A stretch of 64,000 nt of DNA, taken from contig NZ_JADOUY010000004.1 of NCBI RefSeq assembly GCF_015752285.1, positions 186,001-250,000 on the forward strand, written 5' to 3'. The notes below the pieces were generated by a model, which saw nothing but the letters and a program-made list of their open reading frames with translations, made no database searches and had not been told where the DNA came from. The position numbers were made by a program, and so were the translations under genes. This stretch comes from Mycetocola_A sp015752285. Its GTDB lineage: Bacteria > Actinomycetota > Actinomycetes > Actinomycetales > Microbacteriaceae. This document shows, piece by piece, positions 1-8,746 of the stretch (positions are counted from its first letter, which is position 1; every line of letters begins with the position of its first letter).

Positions 1-1833
1 ACAGCCGCAGCGCTGTGGCGCATCCTGCCGTATGCGCGCAAAGCCCTGCCGCGCATCGCGCTCGGCATGGTCGCCGCGCTCGGTGCCGGCCTCGTCGCGC
101 TCGGAATTCCGCTGATCCTCGAAGCCCTCGTCGACGGTCCACTGGCGACCGGTGACACCTCACAGATCTGGTGGGCGGTGCTTGCCGTACTCGGGCTCGG
201 TGTGCTCGAAGCCATCATGATCGCGCTCCGGCGGTGGTTTGTTCTCAAGCCGGGAACATATGTCGAGGCCGGAATGCGCAACGCGCTGTACGCCCGGCTT
301 CAGGACCTGCCGGTGTCGTTCCACGACCGGTGGCAGTCGGGTCAGTTGCTCTCCCGCGCGGTCAGCGACCTCAACCTCATCAGGCGGTGGTTGTCGTTCG
401 GCCTCGTCCTTCTCGTCGTCAACACGGTCACCATCGTCATCGGCGCCGTCGTGTTGTTCTACTGGCACTGGCTGCTCGGCACGATCTTCCTCGTGCTCGC
501 TGTGCCGATCTGGATCTACGGGTTCGTCTTCGAGAAGAAGTACTCGGTCATCGCCCGTCGCAGCCAGGACCAGGCGGGTGACCTCGCGACCGCCGTCGAA
601 GAGTCCGTTCACGGCATCCGGGTGCTCAAGGCGTTCGGCCGGGGAAAGTACGCGCTGCGCAATTTCGAGTCGCAGGCGGAGAGCCTGCGCGGCACCGAGA
701 TCGAGAAGGCCAAGGCCATCGCCGGTATCTGGCTGTGGCTGCTGCTCCTGCCAGACGTCGCATTCGCACTCTGCCTGCTCACCGGGGTGTGGCTGGCGTC
801 GACCGGCGAGATCTCGGTCGGCCAGTTGTTCGCGTTCTTCGCCACGGCGACCGTTCTCCGCTTCCCGATCGAGTCGATCGGCTTCCTGCTCTCGATGACC
901 TTCGACACGCGGACAGCGACCGACCGCTTCTTCGAGGTGCTCGACACCCCGAACTCGATCACCGACCCGGAACATCCGAAGACCATCCGAGACCCGCGCG
1001 GCCGGCTCAGCTTCGAGGACACCCACTTCCGGTACCAGGATTCGCCCGAACGCTTCCCCGACCTGCTCGACGGCGTCACCCTGACGCTCGAGCCGGGGGA
1101 GACCATGGCGCTCGTCGGACTGACAGGGTCGGGCAAGTCGACGCTGACCGCGCTCACCACACGGCTCTACGACGTGACCGGCGGCGCCGTGAAGCTCGAT
1201 GGGGTGGACGTTCGCGACCTCACCCGCGAGGAACTTCGCAGGCACATCGCCATGGCCTTCGAAGACGCGATCCTGTTCTCGGCGTCCGTTCGGGAGAACG
1301 TCCTTCTCGGCCGGGGTGATCTCGACCCCCGCAGTCCTGAGGCCGAGGCCGTGCTCGACGAGGCGCTCGACATCGCGCAGGCCAACTTCGTCCGCGACCT
1401 GCCTGAGGGCGTCGAAACCCGGGTCGGTGAAGAGGGACTCAGTCTCTCGGGCGGGCAGCGTCAGCGACTGGCGCTCGCCCGTGCGGTGGCAGCCAGGCCG
1501 GCCGTCCTCGTGCTCGACGACCCGCTCTCAGCGCTCGACGTCGACACCGAAGCGCTCGTGGAAGCGGCGCTGCGCCGCGTGCTCGCCTCGACGACGGCTC
1601 TCATCGTCGCTCACCGTCCGTCGACGGTGATGCTGGCCGACCGGGTCGCCCTGCTTGAAAACGGCCGCGTGACCGCTGTCGGACGACACAGCGCACTCCT
1701 CGCGACGAACGAGCACTACAAGTTCGTGATCTCCAGCCTTGAAGACGAAGAGAAACGCGAAGCAGCAGATCAGATCGACAAGAGACTCGATGAATCGACG
1801 GCCGACGCCGATTCCGTGGAGGCGGGAGCATGA
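1..1833 (+). CDS. ABC exporter half-transporter, degenerate subunit (5' truncated by window)
   Basis: Membrane domain fused to a nucleotide-binding domain, typical of multidrug or lipid exporters. The frame is open from base 1 and is family-like before the ATG at 67, so the true start lies upstream. In the visible fragment Walker A (GLTGSGKS) is near residue 373, the signature LSGGQ near 483 and Walker B near 501-510. Walker B reads LVLDDPLSALD, so the catalytic Glu is Asp, and the Q-loop reads AFEDAILF, with Glu for Gln. These changes are known from the degenerate subunit of heterodimeric ABC exporters. It overlaps the next ABC gene by 4 nt, and the two probably form one heterodimer. The substrate cannot be read from the sequence. 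Confidence 0.93.
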   Translation, partial: TAAALWRILPYARKALPRIALGMVAALGAGLVALGIPLILEALVDGPLATGDTSQIWWAVLAVLGLGVLEAIMIALRRWFVLKPGTYVEAGMRNALYARLQDLPVSFHDRWQSGQLLSRAVSDLNLIRRWLSFGLVLLVVNTVTIVIGAVVLFYWHWLLGTIFLVLAVPIWIYGFVFEKKYSVIARRSQDQAGDLATAVEESVHGIRVLKAFGRGKYALRNFESQAESLRGTEIEKAKAIAGIWLWLLLLPDVAFALCLLTGVWLASTGEISVGQLFAFFATATVLRFPIESIGFLLSMTFDTRTATDRFFEVLDTPNSITDPEHPKTIRDPRGRLSFEDTHFRYQDSPERFPDLLDGVTLTLEPGETMALVGLTGSGKSTLTALTTRLYDVTGGAVKLDGVDVRDLTREELRRHIAMAFEDAILFSASVRENVLLGRGDLDPRSPEAEAVLDEALDIAQANFVRDLPEGVETRVGEEGLSLSGGQRQRLALARAVAARPAVLVLDDPLSALDVDTEALVEAALRRVLASTTALIVAHRPSTVMLADRVALLENGRVTAVGRHSALLATNEHYKFVISSLEDEEKREAADQIDKRLDESTADADSVEAGA

Positions 1834-3647
1834 CCAACACCTCAGTCCAGGGCGTCGAAGGCGAAGAGCGCGACGACTTCAGCACAAGCGAGAGCGCCCA
1901 GATCCGGTCGCGCTCGCTGCGGCTGCTCGGGTCGCTGCTGCGCCCATTGCGACTGCGGGTCGTGCTCACCATGCTCGTCGTCGTCGTGTCGACGGCCGCA
2001 CAGGTGGCCGGACCGGCACTGATCGCGTTCGGCATCGACAGGGGGCTGCCGGCGGTTCTCGAGCAGAACGACTGGATGCCAGCGTTCCTCATCGTCGGGA
2101 TCTACCTCGTGACCGGTATCGCCGGTGCCGGCCTGATCGCCTGGTACACGGTGCTCAGCGCCCGGATCAGCCAGACGATCCTCATCGACCTGCGCAAACG
2201 GGTGTTCCTCCAGACCCAGAAACTGAGCCTCGAGTTCCACGAGAGCTACACGTCCGGGCGGATCATCTCGCGCCAGACCAGCGACCTCGACGCCATCAGG
2301 GAACTCCTCGACTCCGGCATCAACCAGCTCGTCTCCGGGTTTCTCTACATGCTGTTCACGGGCATCGCGTTGTTCCTTCTCGACGGCACCAGCGGCCTCG
2401 TGCTGCTCGGGGCGCTGATTCCGCTGTACATCCTGACCCGGTGGTTCCAGAAACGCTCGCAGGTGCTGTTCAGGCAGTCGCGCGTGCAATCGGCCCGAGT
2501 CATCGTGCAGTTCGTCGAAACGATGACCGGCATTCGTGCCGTGAAGGCGTTCCGCAAGGAGAAGCGCAACGAGAAGGAGTTCGGTGCGATCGTCGAGGAC
2601 TACCGCGACGTCAACGCGCGGGTGATCCAGCTGTTCGGGGTCTTCGACCCCGGCCTTGTGCTCATCGGGAACGTCGCCGTCGCGACGGTGCTGCTCATCG
2701 GTGCCTTCAGGGTGGTCGACGGTTCGCTCGCCATCGGTGCGCTGCTCGCTGTGGTGCTGTACACCCGCCGGTTCTTCGACCCGATGGAGGAGATGGCGAT
2801 GTTCTACAACTCCTACCAGTCTGCAGCGGCAGCTCTGGAGAAGATCTCCGGCGTGCTCGAGGAGAAGCCGACCGTTCCTGACCCCATCGAACCCATCGAC
2901 CTCTGGACGGCTCGCGGACACGTGAGCTTCGACGCGGTCACCTTCGCATACAAGGGCGACACGGTCGTTCTGCCCGAGTTCACCCTCGACATCCCCGCCG
3001 GACAGACCATCGCGCTCGTCGGTTCGACCGGCGCGGGCAAGTCGACGCTCGCGAAGCTCATCTCGCGCTTCTACGACCCGACAGACGGAACGGTGACGCT
3101 CGACGACGTCGACCTGCGAGACCTCCATCCCAAGGACCTGCGGCGAGCCATCGTCATGGTCACCCAGGAGGCGTACCTGTTCTCCGGCTCGGTCGCAGAC
3201 AACATCGCAATCGGAAAACCGGATGCCACTCGTGACGAGATCACGGCGGCCGCGCGGGCGGTCGGCGCCGACACGTTCATTCGTGCGCTGCCGAACGGCT
3301 ACGAAACCGACGTGAACAAGCGGGGCGGCCGGGTGTCAGCCGGGCAGCGGCAGCTCATCTCGTTCGCCAGGGCATTCCTGGCCGATCCGTCCGTTCTCAT
3401 CCTCGACGAGGCCACCGCTTCACTCGACATCCCGAGCGAGCGGCTGGTACAGGAAGCGTTGCAGACGCTGCTCGCCGACCGTACGGCCGTGATCATCGCC
3501 CACCGGTTGTCGACGGTGGCGATCGCCGACCGTGTGCTCGTGATGGAGCACGGCCGCATCGTGGAGGACGGCACCCCGCGCGACCTCATCTCGGGCACCG
3601 GACGGTTCGCACAACTGCACGCGGCCTGGCGGGACTCGTTGGTCTAG
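1830..3647 (+). CDS. ABC exporter half-transporter, catalytic subunit
   Basis: 605 aa, N-terminal six-helix exporter domain and C-terminal ATPase. Walker A is near residues 397-405 (GSTGAGKST), the Q-loop has a normal Gln (VTQEAYLF), and Walker B keeps the catalytic Glu (LILDEATASLD). Its signature is altered to VSAGQ. In a heterodimer the altered signature pairs with the degenerate Walker B of the upstream partner, giving one dead and one active ATP site, as known for TM287/288-type exporters. The start ATG overlaps the previous stop (ATGA) and has a GGCGGGAG ribosome site. Substrate unknown. Confidence 0.94.
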   Translation: MTNTSVQGVEGEERDDFSTSESAQIRSRSLRLLGSLLRPLRLRVVLTMLVVVVSTAAQVAGPALIAFGIDRGLPAVLEQNDWMPAFLIVGIYLVTGIAGAGLIAWYTVLSARISQTILIDLRKRVFLQTQKLSLEFHESYTSGRIISRQTSDLDAIRELLDSGINQLVSGFLYMLFTGIALFLLDGTSGLVLLGALIPLYILTRWFQKRSQVLFRQSRVQSARVIVQFVETMTGIRAVKAFRKEKRNEKEFGAIVEDYRDVNARVIQLFGVFDPGLVLIGNVAVATVLLIGAFRVVDGSLAIGALLAVVLYTRRFFDPMEEMAMFYNSYQSAAAALEKISGVLEEKPTVPDPIEPIDLWTARGHVSFDAVTFAYKGDTVVLPEFTLDIPAGQTIALVGSTGAGKSTLAKLISRFYDPTDGTVTLDDVDLRDLHPKDLRRAIVMVTQEAYLFSGSVADNIAIGKPDATRDEITAAARAVGADTFIRALPNGYETDVNKRGGRVSAGQRQLISFARAFLADPSVLILDEATASLDIPSERLVQEALQTLLADRTAVIIAHRLSTVAIADRVLVMEHGRIVEDGTPRDLISGTGRFAQLHAAWRDSLV

Positions 3648-3655
3648 TTCGGGGG

Positions 3656-3704
3656 CGCACGATTGTCAGGGCCGATGCTGCGAAAGCATCCTGATAACCG
3701 TGCG
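3656..3704. terminator. Long imperfect hairpin between convergent genes
   Basis: Outer arms 3656-3670 and 3690-3704 pair over 15 positions with one wobble and one mismatch, enclosing a small ATGCT/AGCAT hairpin. It lies just after the ABC operon and before the convergent ATL gene. There is no clear T-run on either side, so it is terminator-like rather than a textbook intrinsic terminator. Confidence 0.5.
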
Positions 3705-3716
3705 ATCTCCTGTACC

Positions 3717-4013
3717 TCACACGAACGCGGATGCCGCCAGTCGGTAACCGCCGTCGGCCCGCGTGGCGAGCGGGGTCGCCTCCGCGCGGTAGTGCTCGAG
3801 CGCTTCGGAATCGTGGCCGGACGGAGGGAGTCCTCCCGCCCTGACCACGCGCCACCAGGGAACCTCACTGCCGTGGTGCGCCAGAACGCGTCCGACGCCG
3901 CGGGCCGATCGGGAGCCGAACGTGGCGGCAACCTGGCCGTAGCTCATCACGCGCCCGGGCGGAATCGTCGCGACGACATCGAGGACGGCGTCGACGAAGT
4001 CGTCCGGAGACAT
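3717..4013 (-). CDS. Alkyltransferase-like (ATL) DNA-binding protein, MGMT family
   Basis: 98 aa from the ATG at 4013, which sits 10 nt after the upstream GNAT stop. It has the MGMT DNA-binding helix-turn-helix (PPGRVMSYGQVAATFGS) and the arginine-finger region. The alkyl-acceptor motif PCHRV is PWWRVV here: Cys is Trp and the His is also Trp. ATL proteins, which carry Trp at the Cys position, bind O6-alkylguanine without repairing it and hand it to nucleotide excision repair. So this is predicted to be a damage sensor, not a suicide alkyltransferase. It is probably co-transcribed with the GNAT gene. A longer open frame extends upstream but overlaps the GNAT and is not family-like. Confidence 0.85.
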   Translation of the reverse strand: MSPDDFVDAVLDVVATIPPGRVMSYGQVAATFGSRSARGVGRVLAHHGSEVPWWRVVRAGGLPPSGHDSEALEHYRAEATPLATRADGGYRLAASAFV

Positions 4014-4023
4014 CCGCTCGTCG

Positions 4024-4473
4024 TCAGAGCGTGCGGACACCGATGGTTTCGCCGTACTGGGTCTCTCCGACCGGCTCGAAACCGACGCGCAGGAAGAAGG
4101 CTTCAGGGCCGGATTCCCCGGGCTCATAGATCACGTTGACATGATCGAAGCCGCGTTTCGCCGCCTCCTCGCTCAGCGCTTTGACGGCATACGTGCCGAC
4201 CCCGCGACCCTGGTCGTCTGCATCGACATTGATTCGCCAGAGAATGCTGGCAAACTCGTCCTGCCCGTCCTGGTCGAAATTGGCCTGCACGAATCCGACG
4301 ACTTCCTCGCCGTCGAGGATGACCCGCTGCCAGCTGGTCTCCGGGTTGACGACGGCAGCCGCGACCGAATACGACACCGGGGCGACGAACTGTTCCTGGC
4401 CGGGCTTGAGTGTGAGCGCGTTCACAGCGACGATCGTTGAGGCGGACAGTTCTTCAAGTCTGAGCTCAGGCAT
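4024..4473 (-). CDS. GNAT family N-acetyltransferase
   Basis: 149 aa, single GNAT domain. The acetyl-CoA loop is visible as DDQGRGVGTYAV near residues 86-97, followed by a typical beta-bulge and C-terminal segment (FFLRVGFEPVGE). The overall layout resembles spermidine/spermine-type or BltD/PaiA-like acetyltransferases, but the substrate cannot be decided. On the minus strand a TACCCT hexamer ends exactly 6 nt before the ATG and no Shine-Dalgarno sequence is visible, so the mRNA is probably leaderless. The ATL gene follows 10 nt downstream. Confidence 0.85.
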   Translation of the reverse strand: MPELRLEELSASTIVAVNALTLKPGQEQFVAPVSYSVAAAVVNPETSWQRVILDGEEVVGFVQANFDQDGQDEFASILWRINVDADDQGRGVGTYAVKALSEEAAKRGFDHVNVIYEPGESGPEAFFLRVGFEPVGETQYGETIGVRTL

Positions 4474-4616
4474 GGTTCAAGGGTATCCGGAAGCGCCTGA
4501 GATCGGGTAGCAGCGTTACTTTCCGCGTCGTCGAGATCTCTCGATATCAAGACAGTTGCCGCTCTCGGGTAAGCTTGTCCGCGGCCCGTCAGGCCCCACA
4601 AGCTAGGAGCTCTCCA

Positions 4617-5831
4617 TTGTCAAAAATTAAGGTTGAAGGCACCGTCGTCGAACTCGACGGCGACGAGATGACCCGCATCATCTGGCAGTCCATCAAGGAC
4701 ACCCTGATCCACCCGTACCTCGACGTGAACCTCGAGTACTACGATCTCGGCATCGAGAAGCGCGACGAGACCGACGACCAGATCACCATCGACGCTGCGC
4801 ACGCCATCCAGAAGCACGGCGTCGGCGTCAAGTGCGCGACCATCACGCCGGACGAGGCCCGTGTCGAGGAGTTCGGCCTGAAGAAGATGTGGAGAAGCCC
4901 GAACGGGACCATCCGCAACATCCTCGGTGGCGTCATCTTCCGCGAGCCGATCATCATCTCGAACATCCCGCGCCTGGTTCCCGGCTGGAACAAGCCGATC
5001 ATCATCGGCCGTCACGCGTTCGGCGACCAGTACCGCGCCACCGACTTCCTGTTCAAGGGCAAGGGCACGCTCACCGTCGAGTTCACTCCCGAAGACGGTT
5101 CGGAGCCGCAGAAGTTCGAGGTCTTCCAGTCGCCTGGCGACGGTATCGCCCAGGTGCAGTACAACCTCGACGCGTCCATCCGTGACTTCGCCCGTGCGAG
5201 CCTCAACTACGGTCTCACCCGCAACTACCCGGTGTACCTCTCCACGAAGAACACCATCCTCAAGGCATACGACGGCCGGTTCAAGGACATCTTCCAGGAG
5301 ATCTTCGACGCCGAGTTCAAGGAGCAGTTCGACGCTGCAGGGCTGACATACGAGCACCGTCTCATCGACGACATGGTTGCCTCAGCCATGAAGTGGGAGG
5401 GCGGCTACGTCTGGGCGTGCAAGAACTACGACGGCGACGTGCAGTCCGACACCGTCGCACAGGGCTTCGGCTCGCTGGGTCTCATGACGAGCGTGCTCGC
5501 GACTCCAGACGGCAGGGTCGTCGAGGCCGAGGCCGCACACGGGACAGTGACCCGTCACTACCGCATGCACCAGCAGGGCAAGCCGACGTCGACCAACCCG
5601 ATCGCGTCGATCTTCGCCTGGACCCGCGGGCTCTCGCACCGCGGCAAGCTGGACGGCAACGATGCGCTCATCGAGTTCGCCAACACCCTCGAAGACGTCG
5701 TCATCAAGACCGTCGAGTCGGGCAAGATGACCAAAGACCTCGCGCTCCTTGTCGGCCCCGAACAGGCCTACCAGACCACCGAGGAATTCCTCGCTGAGAT
5801 CACGGCGAACCTCAAGGCCCGCCTGGGCTGA
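4617..5831 (+). CDS. icd: Isocitrate dehydrogenase (NADP+), dimeric eukaryote-like type
   Basis: Oxidises isocitrate to 2-oxoglutarate and CO2 with NADP+ in the TCA cycle. 404 aa, the usual length of this class. The substrate-binding motif SPNGTIRNILGG is near residue 94; the cofactor region AAHGTVTRHYR and the segment STNPIASIFAW are in the C-terminal half. Start: TTG at 4617 preceded by AGGAG at 4605-4609 and yielding the family N-terminus MSKIKVEGTVVELDGDEMTR. An earlier TTG at 4575 lacks a ribosome site and adds unrelated residues. A strong terminator follows. Confidence 0.96.
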   Translation: MSKIKVEGTVVELDGDEMTRIIWQSIKDTLIHPYLDVNLEYYDLGIEKRDETDDQITIDAAHAIQKHGVGVKCATITPDEARVEEFGLKKMWRSPNGTIRNILGGVIFREPIIISNIPRLVPGWNKPIIIGRHAFGDQYRATDFLFKGKGTLTVEFTPEDGSEPQKFEVFQSPGDGIAQVQYNLDASIRDFARASLNYGLTRNYPVYLSTKNTILKAYDGRFKDIFQEIFDAEFKEQFDAAGLTYEHRLIDDMVASAMKWEGGYVWACKNYDGDVQSDTVAQGFGSLGLMTSVLATPDGRVVEAEAAHGTVTRHYRMHQQGKPTSTNPIASIFAWTRGLSHRGKLDGNDALIEFANTLEDVVIKTVESGKMTKDLALLVGPEQAYQTTEEFLAEITANLKARLG

Positions 5832-5845
5832 CACCCCGGAAACAC

Positions 5846-5887
5846 GAAATGCCCCCGATCACCTGATCGGGGGCATTTTCGTTTTTC
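5846..5887. terminator. Intrinsic terminator, icd / lipoprotein gene
   Basis: Perfect 15-bp stem (5847-5861 with 5864-5878) with a CC centre, followed by a T-rich run (TTTTCGTTTTT). The A-run on the left makes it plausible for the convergent lipoprotein gene too. Confidence 0.88.
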
Positions 5888-5897
5888 GGCCGGGGAG

Positions 5898-6317
5898 TCA
5901 GGCTCCGCAGACCTCCTGCACGTCGGTGAAGGTCGTTTCGATGTCGCCGAGAGCATCGGTGAGCGCGTCGGAGTCGACGTTGGCCTGGTCGGCTGCCGCT
6001 TTCTCCATCTCGGCGGCGAAAGCATCCAGTGCCTTCTCTGCCTTGTCGGTCGTGGTCTTGACCTCGGTGTTCGAGATCTTGCCGTTCGCGTCGGAGAACG
6101 CCGTTGCGAGATCGTCAACGGCGGTCGCGCCGGCCTCGGGGTCGTTGCCGAACTCGGCGACGCTCGCGCTCAGGTCTTCCTGCGCCTGAACCATGGTGGT
6201 CTGAACGATGGAGCAGGCGTCAGCCGTGCTCTGGCCGCCGGCGCACCCGGTGAGCAGAAGCCCGCCGACGGCGACGACACCGAGAACGGATGCTGTTCTG
6301 AAGCGATTTCTGGGCAC
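5898..6317 (-). CDS. Small secreted lipoprotein of unknown function
   Basis: 139 aa from a GTG at 6317 with AGAGGA about 9 nt upstream. The N-terminus is a lipoprotein signal: basic residues, a hydrophobic stretch, then the lipobox LLTGC with Cys25 as the lipidated residue. The mature part is acidic, rich in Ala, Asp and Thr, probably helical, and has two further Cys residues (DACSIVQ and the final QEVCGA) that could form a disulfide. No enzyme motif is seen. A longer in-frame extension upstream has abnormal Arg-rich composition and is rejected. It is convergent with icd and divergent from nagB. Confidence 0.75.
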   Translation of the reverse strand: MPRNRFRTASVLGVVAVGGLLLTGCAGGQSTADACSIVQTTMVQAQEDLSASVAEFGNDPEAGATAVDDLATAFSDANGKISNTEVKTTTDKAEKALDAFAAEMEKAAADQANVDSDALTDALGDIETTFTDVQEVCGA

Positions 6318-6433
6318 GGAGAATCCTCTGGTCGATGGGAGGGAATCCGAAAACACTAGCAGCAGGGTCCGGGAGCAAACCGAGAGCCGCCTTCTGCCAG
6401 ACTGAGAACAATCAACGGGGAAGGCAGGCGACT

Positions 6434-7213
6434 GTGGCAGAAGTAGTGATCGTCGGGAACGCGCAGGCGGCCGGGGAACTCGTCGCGGATGCGATCGCCG
6501 CGCTGATAACACGCAAGCCAGATGCCGTACTCGGCCTCGCCACCGGATCGACGCCGTTGCCGGTCTACCAGGCTCTCGCGCAACGCGCAGGCGGCCTCGA
6601 GCTCGCCGGGGTGTCCGGCTTCGCGCTCGACGAGTACGTCGGCCTGGCCGTGTCACATCCGGAGAGCTACCGCTCGGTGATCACCCGCGAGGTCGTCGAA
6701 CCGATCGGTCTCGATCCCCACAGGATCCACGTGCCGGACGGACGCTCCGAAACCATCGAGTCAGCCGGATCCGACTACGAGAAAGCCCTGGTGGCTGCCG
6801 GGGGAGTCGACCTGCAGATCCTCGGTGTCGGCACAGACGGACACATCGGATTCAACGAGCCCGGTTCGTCGTTCGCGTCACTCACCCGGGTGAAAACCCT
6901 GACGGAACAGACCCGTCGAGACAATGCGCGCTTCTTCGACTCCCCCGATCAGGTTCCGATGCACTGCATCACCCAGGGTCTCGGGACGATCCTCCGGGCA
7001 CGGCACCTGGTGCTGCTCGCGTTCGGCGAAGGAAAAGCGGATGCCATCGCCGCGTCGCTCGAAGGACCTCTGGCCGCCATGGTTCCCGGGTCAGCGATCC
7101 AGTTGCACCCGCACGCAACGGTGGTCGTTGATGAAGCGGCGGCATCGAAGCTCCGGCTCGCGGACTACTACCGCTACACCTACGCCAACAAGCCCGGGTG
7201 GCAGGGCATCTAG
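6434..7213 (+). CDS. nagB: Glucosamine-6-phosphate deaminase
   Basis: Converts glucosamine-6-phosphate to fructose-6-phosphate and ammonia, the last step of GlcNAc catabolism. 259 aa. The motifs LGLATGSTP, ALDEYVGL and GVGTDGHIGFNEPGSS carry the expected phosphate-binding, base and ring-opening residues. GTG start at 6434 after GGGGAAGG. It stands alone, 10.5 kb from the deacetylase and SIS genes of the amino-sugar cluster, which fits a separate glucosamine branch. Its last codons and stop lie in the first copy of a 64-bp intergenic repeat. Confidence 0.95.
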   Translation: MAEVVIVGNAQAAGELVADAIAALITRKPDAVLGLATGSTPLPVYQALAQRAGGLELAGVSGFALDEYVGLAVSHPESYRSVITREVVEPIGLDPHRIHVPDGRSETIESAGSDYEKALVAAGGVDLQILGVGTDGHIGFNEPGSSFASLTRVKTLTEQTRRDNARFFDSPDQVPMHCITQGLGTILRARHLVLLAFGEGKADAIAASLEGPLAAMVPGSAIQLHPHATVVVDEAAASKLRLADYYRYTYANKPGWQGI

Positions 7214-7263
7214 ACGAGGTCGCGTGGCCGAGATGGCCGGGGGTCGCCGTCTCGTGGTCGGGA
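7200..7263. repeat. 64-bp direct repeat, copy 1 (includes nagB 3' end)
   Basis: Identical to 7309-7372 over 64 bp at an offset of 109 bp. This copy contains the last codons and stop of nagB. Inside is an inverted repeat, arms 7229-7237 and 7246-7254, one mismatch, 8-nt loop. Confidence 0.9.
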
Positions 7264-7308
7264 TTGCCTGTGTCCGGGCTGCCGCCTTTCACGATGCTGC
7301 GCCTCGTG

Positions 7309-7372
7309 GGCAGGGCATCTAGACGAGGTCGCGTGGCCGAGATGGCCGGGGGTCGCCGTCTCGTGGTCGGGA
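7309..7372. repeat. 64-bp direct repeat, copy 2
   Basis: Second identical copy, intergenic between nagB and the convergent oxidase. Its hairpin arms are at 7338-7346 and 7355-7363. The pair looks like a tandem duplication of a 109-bp unit with the second unit cut short, or two insertions of an intergenic repeat. Confidence 0.9.
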
Positions 7373-7393
7373 ATCCAGCCACGGATGGTCGCT

Positions 7394-8746
7394 TCAGAAG
7401 ACCTTGCCGGGGTTGAGGATGCCCTGCGGGTCGAACACCTTCTTGATCTGCCGTTGCAGCTCGAGTTGGTCCTCCCCGAGCTCCTGACCCAGCCAGCGTT
7501 TCTTGAGGATGCCGATGCCATGCTCTCCGGTGAGCGTTCCGCCGAGTCTCAGTGCCGTTGAGAACAGGTCGTCAGCCGCCTGCCAGATGTGATCGGGAAC
7601 GTCCGGCCCCTCGAAGATGAAGTTGGGGTGGAGGTTGCCGTCCCCTGCGTGGGCGACGGTCGGGATGCGGATGCCGTAGAGCTGCTCGATCCGCACGATC
7701 TCCGCGAACATCGCCGGGAGTGCCGTGCGCGGAACCGAGACGTCCTCGATCAGGGTCGTGCCGAGCGCCTCCATGGCCGGGTGCATCGCGCGACGCACAG
7801 CGAGCAGCCGTTCCCCTTCGACGGGGTCAATGGAGAGATCGGCGCGGCCACCGAGTGAGCGGATCACCGCGAGCGCTGCGTCTGCCTCTTCGGATGCCGC
7901 CGCGCCGTCGGTCTGCACGACCAGGTGCGCCTCACCTGGTGCGGTGTTCGCGAGGCCGAGAAGCGACGCCACCGCCGCCAGTGATGCGGAGTCCATCAGT
8001 TCCATCACGGCCGGCTGGATGCCCGCTGCCGTGATTGCGGCCGCGGCAGCTGCGGCATCCGTCACGGTCGGGAAGTACGCAGCGACGGTGGCGATCGTAC
8101 CGGGGACGGCACGCCGGATTCGCACGGTCGCCTCGACGATGACGCCGAGGAGTCCCTCAGACCCCACCATCAGGGCGGTGAGGTCGAAGCCGGTGACGCC
8201 CTTCACGCTGCGGTGGCCGAGATCGAGCAGACGACCGTCCGCAAGGACGACCTTGAGGCCGAGTACGGCGTCGCGGGTCACCCCGTATTTGGCGCAGAGG
8301 AGGCCGCCGGCGTTGGTGGCGATGTTGCCGCCGACGGTGGAGATCGCCTTCGACGCCGGGTCTGGTGCGAACCAGAAGCCGTGGCCGGCGAGGATTCCGT
8401 TGAACGCTCCGTTGAGGATTCCGGGCTCGATGACCGCGAGTTGGTCTGCTTCGTTGATTTCCAGGACGCGGTCCATGGCGAGGGTGGAAAGCACGATCTC
8501 GCCGCCGGATGCGATCGAGGCGCCTGCGAGGCCGGTACCGGCGCCGCGGGTGACCACGGGTGTTCCGGTCGCCGTCGCGATACGCATCGTTTCCTGGACG
8601 TCAGCGATCGACCTGGCCGAGACGACGGCCAGCGGAGCTGACAGCGACCGGTGGCCTGATTTGTCTGCCTGTGTGACCGCCAGCGCGGCGGCATCCGTCG
8701 ACACTGCATCGCCGAGGGCGGCGACGAGCCGGTCGACGACGGTCAT
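7394..8746 (-). CDS. FAD-binding 2-hydroxyacid oxidase (GlcD / D-lactate dehydrogenase family)
   Basis: 450 aa. N-terminal PCMH-type FAD domain (VTRGAGTGLAGAS near residues 65-77, and PDPASKAISTVGGNIATNAGG) and C-terminal FAD-linked oxidase domain with HAGDGNLHPN and the closing LTGEHGIG...FDPQGILNPGKVF. Such enzymes oxidise glycolate, D-lactate or D-2-hydroxyglutarate and pass electrons to the membrane chain. There are no GlcE or GlcF partners next to it, so a stand-alone D-lactate or related dehydrogenase is more likely. The ATG at 8746 overlaps the stop of the YrdB gene (ATGA), so it is the second gene of an operon. Confidence 0.9.
   Translation of the reverse strand: MTVVDRLVAALGDAVSTDAAALAVTQADKSGHRSLSAPLAVVSARSIADVQETMRIATATGTPVVTRGAGTGLAGASIASGGEIVLSTLAMDRVLEINEADQLAVIEPGILNGAFNGILAGHGFWFAPDPASKAISTVGGNIATNAGGLLCAKYGVTRDAVLGLKVVLADGRLLDLGHRSVKGVTGFDLTALMVGSEGLLGVIVEATVRIRRAVPGTIATVAAYFPTVTDAAAAAAAITAAGIQPAVMELMDSASLAAVASLLGLANTAPGEAHLVVQTDGAAASEEADAALAVIRSLGGRADLSIDPVEGERLLAVRRAMHPAMEALGTTLIEDVSVPRTALPAMFAEIVRIEQLYGIRIPTVAHAGDGNLHPNFIFEGPDVPDHIWQAADDLFSTALRLGGTLTGEHGIGILKKRWLGQELGEDQLELQRQIKKVFDPQGILNPGKVF

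Noticed and set aside
1842..3128. 428-codon antisense frame in the second ABC gene
   Set aside because: No family features; lies opposite a well-supported ABC protein.
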